Shown here: in pieces, positions 54,717 through 64,000 of the stretch
Layout: the number at the start of each line of letters is the position of its first letter
Numbering within the stretch: position 1 is the stretch's first letter
Assembly: GCA_964036045.1 (NCBI GenBank)
Contig: OZ038382.1
Location: 10,344,235 to 10,408,234, forward strand
Direction: 5' to 3'
DNA: 64,000 nt
From: Eutreptiella sp. 'Long Island Sound 2002'
Lineage: Eukaryota > Euglenozoa > Euglenophyceae > Eutreptiales > Eutreptiaceae
Made by a program: the position numbers and the translations under genes
The notes under the pieces: model-generated
Seen by the model: only the letters and a program-made list of their open reading frames with translations
What the model was told of the DNA's origin: nothing
Database searches by the model: none

Positions 54717-57099
54717 CCCCCCTTGTGCAGTGGTCGTCACCACTGTCGCACTTTCAGGAAAAAGGGATTTTTTTCTTGGCCTTTCCTTGGTTTCCACATC
54801 TACTTTAAAATACCTATAGCTTCCCTAACACTGGAAAAGAGCGCTTTACCATGGCCAGCGACTCTTGCTGCATTGTTGATGACAAACTCCAACAGAAACC
54901 TCAGCTCTCTTGGCGCTGCCGGGGTTCCTGTGTCTTGGTGGGGTTAGAGTAGGGCCTGCCAAGACCATATGCATGTGCATCCCTCCCTCCAAGCTGCAGC
55001 GTAACACAACCCAACGCCAGACTCTCATAGGACGCTCGACCCAAGTCTCATGGAACCTGCTGGAGACACCTGTCCTGGTACTGGGGCGAGGGTGCGCTGA
55101 TTTAATTAGAATTGCCCCTTGGAGGGGTCTTGATTCTGGTTCAGTCTCCTGCTGCTGCTTTTCGGCCAGAACAGCGGCTTACTCAACGAGGCTTTGCGAG
55201 GAGGTCTGTACGACAGAGGAGTGGGAGAATGAGGGACGAATCCACGCAAGCGCGAAGCGACAACACCTAAATCCGTCAAATGACGGCCTAGAATTTTTCT
55301 GAAAGCACACACCTGGACAGAATCCAATTGTGCATCAGATGCACATTTTTATAAATTTTGTGATCTTCTCTTGATTTTTTAGATCAAGAAATTCCTACGC
55401 AGAAAAAGGCGGCGCGCAGGAGCGGCTCCTAGCGAAGCGCCGGAAAATAAAGAAATAATGGGATTATAAACGTATGTCTCACGTAGGCAGGTAAATGACG
55501 AGACACACATAAATAGATGAGATTAAAGATTCCACCCACATTGCCAGAATCAACCAAAAATCAAGAATTCGAAAAATGAGAATATGACTTCAATTAATCA
55601 GGTACAAACTGCAGGTGTGCTCGTTCTGTTTGCCCGACGCACAGTGCTCGCCATGTGTCGTCGTTTCCAAGCCTGGTAGCACGATAGAACACGATAGAGG
55701 GATAGATCAGAAGATTGCAGATGATTGGAGGTGAGATTAGGGAAAAAGCAGATGGCCTTCGGCCAGGGAGTGGTTGTCACGGGGGGCTAACGGTCCTGCC
55801 CTGCGGTGCAATGCGGGGCAACCGTGACAACTGCTCTTACAGCACAACCAGCCTTTTTGTTGCACTGATTAGAACACACACACTTATGCATAGCGTCGTG
55901 TCTCGCTTGTGCTTCGCTTTCTCCCTCACCTTGCTTCACTCTCCAGCGGTAGGTAAGGTAGGTAAGCCCAGGCGGGGCCACCCCCTGGTGGAGTTCGTGA
56001 TTGTGGGTAAGATTAGGAGAGAGATTGATCAAGACTGACAGGTTGGAAAACTCATGCATGCACGTGCATTCACACACGCATTAAAGGGTAGGCCACGCGA
56101 AATGCGCACGGTAAACCTTGTTTAGGTTACCCAGGGGCTCCTCGGTACGTTCTTTAAGAGAACCTGAGGAGTCTCTTAACGCTTGCTTGCTTGACAGGGG
56201 TGTTTGAGGACAGCGTATTATAGGTCACACTGAGAAGCGTATAATACGTGGAGTGTGGCTTGGTTCCTCAGCCGCAAACACCCCTTCATTGGCCTTTGCT
56301 TTACAGGTGGTCAGGTAGGGTGAATGGTGCAGCAGCGTCCCTTTTTTTCTTGCCCTGCTAAACAAGGGCGCTGATCCCACAATCAATTAACTGCGCCTCA
56401 GCCAGGAGTGGCGAGGGCAGTTCGACTCCATCGACATCCACACTGTGCACGCCACCTGTACGCCTCTCCCCTCCAAGCCCTAGCAGGGAAACGTGTTGTG
56501 ACGTCCCTGTTAGGCCACAGTTGCTTAGCAGCGCTGTGTTCTCTTGTCTTCTTCACAGGAGGGTCATTAGGACCCACGACTTTATCTTCAACACCACCCA
56601 GTAGAGCGTGAGTGTAGGAGTGGTAAACCTGAGTGGGGGCTTGAGCCAGTTGCAGTAGCGCTCGCCCACCAGGATGGTGCCACTGTAGGGTGTGTAGGAC
56701 CTGTAGTGCGTGTGTCACTGTCCCACCCTTTTACTGCAATTTTAGCAGGGTTGGTGCGCTGTGGCAGTGGTTAGGTCAGCGTTTTGGCCACTTAGCAAAA
56801 TGGCGTTTTCATGCCTTCAAAGCTTTTGGCCACCCCTCCCTGTAGTAGACAGATAGGTAGGGAAAACAATACCTGGATTAGTATGTTGGGTATTCCCCCA
56901 AAGGTTTTGCGCCAGCACAGAAATTGGGCGCTTAGGGGAGGGGAGACCCAGGGCGTACCCCGTGGCATCAATAAGACAACCCTCCAGGTTTAGCAAGCGT
57001 GCAGACTTGGGTACAATTAGGACACCACTTCTGCGGCTTGCTCTCAGGACCTTAGGAATAGCACACTCACACATACGCTTAGGCAGGTAAGGGTAAGGT
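54717..57099 (-). other. Long 3' region of element C
   Basis: 2.4 kb, nearly identical to 15325-17711, with the polypurine tract at its LTR end and the two hairpins at 56138-56248. No convincing gene. Confidence 0.7.
56138..56248. promoter_or_regulatory. Two conserved hairpins in the 3' region (C)
   Basis: CTCCTC...GAGGAG with the inner GTTCT-TTAAG-AGAAC (56138-56171), and CGTATTATA...TATAATACG (56214-56248), both as in A/D. Confidence 0.6.
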
Positions 57100-57140
57100 T
57101 CAGTCCCTAGCTTTAGTCTTGGAGGCAAGCGTCTCAGCAA
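56817..57140 (-). CDS. 107-codon frame overlapping pol end (C)
   Basis: Equivalent to 17429-17752, with changes such as RSGVLIVPKS for RSGVLIVRKS. The product is unrecognised and expression is uncertain. Confidence 0.25.
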   Translation of the reverse strand: MLRRLPPRLKLGTEPYPYLPKRMCECAIPKVLRASRRSGVLIVPKSARLLNLEGCLIDATGYALGLPSPKRPISVLAQNLWGNTQHTNPGIVFPTYLSTTGRGGQKL

Positions 57141-60100
57141 GCCTCAGCAACTCACCGAGGTTGTTCTGGGACAGGTAGTCAACCAGAACTGAGTTTAGGC
57201 GCCCCTCAGGTAGAACAAACGCAGAGAAGGGCTCCCAGGAGGCCTCTTCGACTCCAAACCCTTCCCAGAGGGTGAGGAAGCGCCAACCCTGGCAGTAGCG
57301 GTGGCGTAGGACAGACTTCACCAGGTAGAAGCTCTCCTTAGCCATCTCCTCGGCGTTCATGTCGGGGAGTTCCCCTTCAACTTCCATAGGGCTGGCAGCC
57401 CCTTGTAAGTCTAGGGCAGCGATCTCCTCGTCGATAAGCTCCCACTCTTCCCAACAGAGGTCTTCAGGGTCATTGTAGCGCTTCAGATGTTGAGCAGCGC
57501 ACACCAGGGTCCCCCCTAGACGGGGAGAACACCGCACGGTGATACGGTGTCCATCCACAGATAGAATCTTGTAGGGCCCGAAGTATGGGTCGTCGCTGGT
57601 AGAGCGTGGCCAGGCGGGTAGTCGACTGTGGTGCACCAGCACCCAGTCCCCCTCTTGGTAGGTGGCCGGTACTTGGTGCTTGTTCTTCTTGTTCCACTGA
57701 CGCTCCCTCACTCTCTGGAGCAAAGCCTTGGCCTTGTCCACCTTCGCTTGTTGCTCTTGGACCCATTCACCCACAGAAGAATGGGTGTCCTCTGGATAGG
57801 GGGCACGTAGGAACCACGCCGGGCGCCCTAGGTATAGCTCATGGGGCGAGTAGCCAGTAGCTGAACTCTTTTGGGAGTTCATCATCAAGGATATGACGGG
57901 GAGTAGTCTCAGCCAGTCTCTGGTGCGTTCAGTTTTGCACCATATCCTTACATTCTCCTTGGGGACACAGATCTGTCGCTCACATAGGGGGTTGCTCGTG
58001 TGCGAGTAGGGAATCCCCGTAGACACCTGGACATTGAGGGATCTCAGGACCCTCCTGTACCAGCCGGTATCTGAGCGTACTCGTACGTCCTCATCGGAGT
58101 TGATCTCCTTGGGCGCCCCATAGACACAAAACCACTCCTCCAGGAGTATCTTGATAGTCTCCTCCCCGGTAATGTGTTTGGTACATGGGAACACCCTGGT
58201 AAACCTGGTAAACCCACAGGTTACCACGAGGGCGAAGTCATAGCCCCCGAACTTCGGCATCTCCGTGTAGTCCACGTATAAAACACTGTTAGCACAGTGA
58301 GCGATGGGCAGGGTCGAGTAGAGACCTCTGTCCCTGATATCCCCTGGTTTGCAGGACCTGCACGGGCACTTGTCCACCATAGGCTGGAGGGTTTTCCGCA
58401 GTTGGTCGTCAGTCCACGTAGTGTGGAACCACTGCTTGAATAGCCTGAGGGTACGGTCAGCACCCACATGACCGCTGGACTCATGGGTCCACTTCAGCAG
58501 CGCTGGGACTCTGTCAGTAGGTACCACGATGCGGTCCTCGTGCCAGAGGTAGCTCTTGTCGCTCTTCCACTGATCTTGGTTGACCAGGAGGGGTTCAAGG
58601 CGTTTCTCCAGCTGCTTGTAGATATCCCCAAACTCCTTCAGGTACTCCGATTGTTGGAGTCCATCCAGGGGGCGTATCATAGTCATGTTGAGGTCCAAGT
58701 AGACGTCCATACGGCTGAACGCCTCCTTAGCCAGCGCTTCAGACCGGGCACCAATCAGGGCGTCGAAGTTGTTGCGGCTGATGTAGTCTGCACACTCCTT
58801 CTTCACTCCCTTCATATGGTGTACCGTCAGCCGTAGTTGACTGAGGTAGGTCCACCAACGCCGTAGCTTGGCCTTCTCAGGTGGGGGGCCTTTCTGGAAA
58901 GTGCGGACCGGCTCTTGGTCGCACAGCCAGACCACAGGGTTACTCCCCAACAGTCGTGATTGTGAGGATAGCACTAGCATACCCGCGAGCAATTCCTGCT
59001 CATAGGTGGAGTAGTTCCCCCTGGCCTGGTTCCACTTCCAGTTCCAGTGGCCTAGAGGTACTAGGACCCACTTGTCGTCAGGGTAGCTGTGCTTGAGGGT
59101 TCCATCTCGGTTGAGACCTTCCGTCCCCCATTGGGAAATGGCCGAGTCGAACTCCTCCTTCTCTAGTGCTTGCCATTGGAACAACGTTCCACCACCGCCC
59201 ACATTGCTGGCGTCGGTCACCAGGATAATCTCCCCTTGTGCCCTAGGCACGCCCAAGCACTTAGCGCTGGCCACCTTGTCTTTGAGCTCGACAAACGCTT
59301 GTTGCTCTTGTGGGCCCCAGCGCCAAGTAGTACTCTTCTTGATCAAGTCCGTCAGAATGGCGCTGGTGTAGGCGAAGTTCTTGATGTGGCGGCGATAGAA
59401 GTTGCACGCCCCAATGAAACTGCGTACATCATGAAGTCCTTTCTTGGGGTCTTCGTGTCGTACCTTGGCGTCCATCAGGGGTTTGGCCTTAGAGGCCGCT
59501 GGGGTCCACCACCCATAGCCAACGTCAAACCCCAGGTACTGCATGGTCTCCTGCATGAACTCACACTTCTCCAGCTTGAGTCGTGTGTGGTTCTCTTGGC
59601 AGACTGCAAAGAACTCACCCAAGAGGATTAGGTGGTCCTCCTGGGTATTGGTCCCAAGGCATACATCGTCAATGTGAGCTTCCATCTGGGCCCCACGGGA
59701 TATAAGTTCCTGCACCTTAGGTCTCCTTCGTAGAATGGACAGGATCTTGTTCATCAGCCCTTGGAATAGAGCGGGTGCGTTGGCCACGCCAAATTGCATG
59801 ACCTTCCACTTGAACATCCTCCCCTGAGGGGTGATGAAGGCTAGTAGCTCCTGAGCGTTGGGCGTCAGGTCCACTTGCCAGAATCCGCTCCTCTTGTCCA
59901 TCTTGGTCTTGTAGCGACAGGAGGCTATCTTCTCAAGGGTAGACTCCATATTAGGAATGGACCCTGAGTGGTTCAACGTTTTCTTGTTCAGCTCTCCGTA
60001 GTCCACTACCAGCCGTTTGGCTGTAGACCCAGGTTTAGCCACCAGGAAAGAGGGGCTGCAGTGTTGGGGGTAGTCCCCGTCCTTGTACTCCAGGACTAGG

Positions 60101-62353
60101 CCAGCGTCGATACATTCTTGTATCTGTCGCTCAATCTCGTCGGCCTGCTCTTTAGGAGCTGGATAGGGTCTCCTCCGGATCTTGTGACCTACGAACTCGG
60201 GTTTCAGGTTGAGGTCCATCTGTACCAGTTTGTCACATGAAGCTGGAGGGGGTAGTTCTCTGAACACCTCCAGATAGGTCCTTATAAGCTTCTGCACCCG
60301 CGGGTCCAATAGCTTGATCTTGTCCTCCATGTCCTCGTCAGAGTGTGAGTTGCTTGCCCCCTGAGTAATAGAAGTCGGGAGGTGATCCTCCACCGACTCT
60401 TCGCCCTCCGTAGTGTCCTTCAACCTTTGGTAGGCATATAGTAGGTCTTGTTCAAACATCTCCGATGGACGATGGCAACATAGGCACGCTCGAGGGGGTT
60501 CACATACACATTCCTCCGAGAGGTCGTCCTCCTCTGGGGTCCTCACATGGGCGCCCCACACGCTCTTCATGAGCTTAAGATCTACCTCCCTTTGCCAGGT
60601 GGTGATCTTCTGTTCGAGGTCCTCCTTCAATTGGGATAGATCTCCCATACGTCCTTGCTTCAGTGGCAATGAGCTGCGGGTAGGCTTAGCGTAGCATAGC
60701 GTTTTCGCCACCAACTTCCTCTTGGAATCCACATACTCCCTTAGCCTGGATCGAGGGTCCAGCTCTTCGTCCACGAGGTCTTCCACCCTCATGGAGAGTA
60801 GGGGTTTCAGTGGGGCGACGTACTCGGCGTTCTCCACTTCCTCCAAACAGGTCTGTACGAAGAAGGCGTCGTGCTCAGTTTCGTCATCTGAGTGGATAGA
60901 GCTAGGTAGCTCAGATAGTCCACACTCAGAGACTCCATCAGGAACAGGTACATGGCAGGGAGAGTTGGGGGCGTTGGTGTTAGTCACGACGTATTCATCT
61001 GCACTGCGTGTAGTCTCAATAGCATCTTGAGGCCGTAGTCGATCCTTCAAGTCACCCAAGGCGAGTCCATCGCTTTCTCGTTGTATAGCCTGGACCAGAG
61101 TCGGGTCCAGATCCTCCCAGGGGATGGAGGTAAGACCTCCGTCCACCACGCTGAGCATACTCCCCCATCCGAGTTTCCAAATAGGCGTCTTACGCCCCAG
61201 AGGCACGTAGATGGCCTCATCAGGTAAACGAACAGAGCTGATAGTCAGCCTGTGAAGAAGGTTTTGCCAGTACTCGTTGCCCCCATGGGCTCCCCGATCG
61301 GGGGAACACAGGAGCATACGGGAACGTTCCAAGGCCACCTTGGTCAGCACCTTCCCCAGTTCACTGAACCTGGGGTTCCCGTAGGCCATCCCGAAAGAGG
61401 GCAAGTAAAATTTGTAGCTGCAGCTCTTCCCCTTGCTGCAGTAAAGGTCCAGTACATGCTGCTTGTCGCTGGCGAACAACTCCACCCTCAGGTCTTCTCT
61501 AGAGTAACCCAACTCATTCAGACCTTGGTCTAGGACTTCCCCCAATAGTTGATAGTCCTCAGTTTTGGAGGCCGCCATCATGTTCGAGGGCTCCTCCTCC
61601 GATACCCTCAGGTAGCTGGAGGTATGTTCCGGCTGCTCCAGTGGCACAGACTCTCTGCCACTGCCGTGGTCCACGTAGAGGAGGTAGGGCGCTTGCAGCT
61701 TCAGGGATTGTATCTGGGAGTGCTGCACGAAGAAGTCAGTCCCCAATACAAAGTCGAAGGCCTCAGTGTCCATCACATAGAACCGATGGGCGATAGTCCG
61801 GGAGCCCATAGGTACCTCCACTTCACAGTCCCCGCAGCTGTGCACCACATGTCCATCCCCCATTCATATAGCCGCGGTGGTCATGGTGTTCTTCAGGCTC
61901 CCACGAGGTAAAATTTTCTTGGCCACTATAGATATGGTGGCGCCAGTATCCAATACCCCCAGGTATTCACGTCCCCCTATTCGGATACGCACCCAAAACA
62001 CCAGGTCCTGGGCGCTACCGGAGCGTCCCCGTCAGAACTCCGCGGGACAGGTCACCTTGAACCCCTTGTTCCGCAATTTGCGGGCCATCCTCATGAAACG
62101 GCTCCTCTTCTTAGCGTTGCCGTCATCACCACCTTCATGCTCACGCTTGACTCCTTGTTCTCGCTCAGCCTGCATCTGCGAGCGTGTGGTAGGACCAGAC
62201 TGCCCTCCAGAGGGCTCGGAGTTCCCCCCTGGATTAGGGTTGGGGTTGCCTCCGTTTTTTGAGACATGGCGGTTTTCCGCCCAAAAACATCATCACAAAC
62301 TGCTCACAATGCGAGGTTCCTCGAAGGGCAGCCGCGGGAATGGAACCAGTACA
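57100..62353 (-). pseudogene. pol: Ty3/gypsy gag tail, protease and pol of element C
   Basis: The gag tail ends at TGA-CGG (62034-62032), and the protease frame starts behind it with VLDTGATISIVA. An extra in-frame TGA at 61866-61864 (CGA in D, CGT in B) breaks the protease. From 61863 to 57100 the frame is open for 1,587 codons: protease tail; pre-RT domain (about residues 118-230); RT with HIDD near residue 730; RNase H with VTDASNVGGGG near 882; integrase zinc finger near 1125; Asp near 1196 (YVDYTEM), Asp near 1257 (NSDED) and Glu near 1292 (LCER); chromodomain about 1510-1550. The gag capsid region and the 5' LTR are absent, as in A/D. The 84 bp at 62270-62353 are shared only with D. Confidence 0.88.
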
Positions 62354-62773
62354 AATAGATCATGACACTGTAAAATTCCCTGGGTGCAAAGCACTGCCAA
62401 GTGAGGCACCAATAGCCTAGGGAGAGTGACAAATGGCAATCAAATATTGCTGGGCTACCAACGGGAGAGGAAGCAGTTTGAAAGGCGTGATGAAACTGTA
62501 GGAGATAGGGCATGACCAGAGTCCTGTTGGAGTAACACTTCTGGATCGTCAGAAAAATGCAGTGGTCTGTAAGACTGAAAAAGAACCTGAGCTCTGTGAC
62601 AGATGGATCATCCCAGGAAGACAGAGTCCACAGTTAAGCAGACATATAAACAGGGTAAGAGGGCTTGAAACTGGGAAATAGGGTCATCTGTAGAAAGACA
62701 AAATAATAGAAAATAAATAAGGGCCTGGGTTTGCAGGTTTCTGTGAAAATGGGGTGCCTGTTTGTCTGGATCG
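62354..62773. other. Unassigned DNA
   Basis: Outside the duplicated block. It has one member of the 112-bp direct repeat and no gene. Confidence 0.5.
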
Positions 62774-62877
62774 TCAGAAAAATCCAGTGGTCTGTAGGAC
62801 TGAAAAAGAACGTGAGCTCTGCGACAGATGGATCATCCCAGGAAGACAGAGTTCACAGATAAGCAGACATATAAACC
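62541..62877 (+). repeat. 112-bp direct repeat, 225 bp apart
   Basis: Bases 62541-62652 and 62766-62877 match at nearly all positions (ctggatcgtcagaaaaat, gatggatcatcccaggaaga, gacatataaac). The second copy lies in the 3' end of the minus-strand frame below. Confidence 0.8.
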
Positions 62878-64000
62878 TGGGTATGCTGGCACCACGAAAA
62901 GAGAAAGAACTGAATTGGCGAACGTGATATGAGGGGGGGGGGGAGCTGTGGTTATGGGAAAATGGGGGGCAGGTGGGATGTATGGTTTTTTTTTGGGGGG
63001 GGGGGGGGGGGGGGGCTTTCATGCATCTTGCTGAAGGGGGGGGGGGGTTCAGCCGGCGTCTTTTTGGAGCAGAGTCGAGAGGTTTTGGGAGGTGGTGGCG
63101 AGAAGTGGTGAAATTCAAGAGTGGAGATGAAGTTGAGGGAGAAGATGTTGTGTTAGGGAAGTTGTGGGGTGTGAGGTTCAAGCGGTGGAATTTTGATGAA
63201 GGTTTTGTTTTGTGAGAGGAGCGACTTTGGTAGGGGTGTTTGTTGGTGGGTTTGTTGTGTGGTTGTTTCTTTGGATAGGTAAGTTTTGTTGGAGCACTGG
63301 AGGAGGTGCTGAGGTCAGACATTGGTGTAAACCAGGGGTTGTCAGGGGCGTGAGGCTCGAGGTGATGAAGGTTTAGAGGGTTTGTAATGAACCAGTCTCT
63401 GATAGACTCCAAGGCTTTCGAAAGGGGTTTGCGACGATGTTGGAGGGCTTTGATGAGTGAGTTTATATGGTGAGCATAAGTGGTGTTTCTGTGTGGGGTT
63501 CGGAGAAGGTTGCTGAGAGAGTTCGGGACAAGGGTTTTGAAATAATTGCGGACTTCTCCCCTAGGAGCAGTGGGGATCCAGTTTGTTACGGTGTGGCGGA
63601 AGGGCAGTGGCCATGTGTTGTTGAAGAGTTCGCGAAGGTGAATTGTAGAGGTTCAGTATGAGAGAGTTGACAGGGGGTCCAAAGGGTGAATGAGGGAGCA
63701 CATCGGGCATTTAAAATCATTGAGGATGAAGTGAGGTTTGTAGCCTTTACAAGAGAAAAGGCCGTTCACCCATTTAAATGAGAACACGGAGAACCATGAA
63801 GAGTGTAGAAAGTAGTCATTGCTGAGTGAGAGATGGATGTTGTTATGATGATGTTGAGGGAGTTGAGTGGTCAAATTGTTGTAAGAAATGTTTCCGGGAA
63901 GTATGCTGAAACCGATGGTAAGGATGGGGGAGGTGACTGATGGGAGGTAGTTGTTGGGGTGTTGGTATTGATTGTGAGGAATCCAGTTTGCGATAGAGTC
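62774..64000 (-). pseudogene. Possible C-terminal end of a non-LTR retrotransposon ORF
   Basis: One minus-strand frame is open from the window edge at 64000 to 62774, except for a TGA at 63655-63653. The upstream part has SSWFSVFSFKWVNGLFSCKG and KCPMCSLIHPLDPLSTLSY. After the stop come WPLPFRHTVTNWIP, then a Lys/Pro/Ser-rich tail with proline runs encoded by the C-runs at 62935-63055. A CxxC followed by a DPLSTL-type phrase recalls the C-terminal zinc-binding end of LINE-type ORF2, but no RT or endonuclease is in view. The assignment is tentative; it could be an unrelated gene with a sequencing or real nonsense change. Confidence 0.35.

Larger units (their letters stand above)
52755..62353. 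repeat. Segmental duplication copy 2 (element C)
   Basis: Near-identical copy of 13360-22200 plus 44383-45145, in the same orientation and without element B. Both ends are sharp: gctcgtatagcc at the left, accagtaca at the right. It contains 0.26 kb of E gag, 0.9 kb unassigned, and the Ty3 element C. Confidence 0.88.

Overview
The window looks like repeat-dominated nuclear DNA of a large-genome unicellular eukaryote, probably an alga. There are no operons, ribosome-binding sites or bacterial gene families. The sequence is full of chromodomain Ty3/gypsy elements, a pogo/Tigger-type transposase, minisatellites and decayed duplicates. The Ty3/gypsy polyprotein reminds me of elements seen in algal assemblies (dinoflagellate or prasinophyte), but that is memory and the host is not fixed by the sequence. 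No intact single-copy host gene is evident; the only host-like gene is a broken protein kinase.

Layout. 1-6218: a NEK-like kinase pseudogene whose 3' half and downstream DNA are tandemly duplicated. 6219-9555: decayed repeats, including a ~200-bp tandem array. 9556-11378 (-): pogo/Tigger-like transposase with one frameshift and a candidate 57-nt intron. 12134-13620 (+): LTR, primer site and decayed gag of a divergent Ty3-like element ('E'). 13360-22200 plus 44383-45145 (-): Ty3/gypsy element 'A/D', cut in two by element B. 22201-44376 (+): Ty3/gypsy element 'B' with two 795-bp LTRs, itself interrupted at 27508-38328 by a rearranged element 'X' (-) with inverted LTRs. X in turn carries a 1,555-bp terminal-inverted-repeat insert (34164-35718) inside gag. 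45146-52754: GC-rich DNA, a 65-bp minisatellite of about 82 units, a 62-bp minisatellite and low-complexity DNA, almost without A on the + strand. 52755-62353 (-): a second copy ('C') of the A/D unit without B. 62354-64000: unknown DNA and the end of a possible non-LTR retrotransposon ORF (-).

History. The insertions nest four deep (A/D, then B, then X, then the TIR insert), and the ~9.6-kb A/D unit is also duplicated as C. The LTRs of B differ by roughly a dozen bases over 795, while I spotted only about one difference between those of X, in agreement with the nesting order.

Most unusual points: in-frame stop codons at gag/pro/pol borders, one of them (UGA-CGG) kept in three Ty3 copies; a tRNA-like module in all five Ty3-family LTRs; conserved hairpins in a ~2.3-kb region between pol and the 3' LTR; an autointegration-like structure in X; and a ~7-kb A-depleted block that explains long overlapping ORFs on both strands without any coding function.
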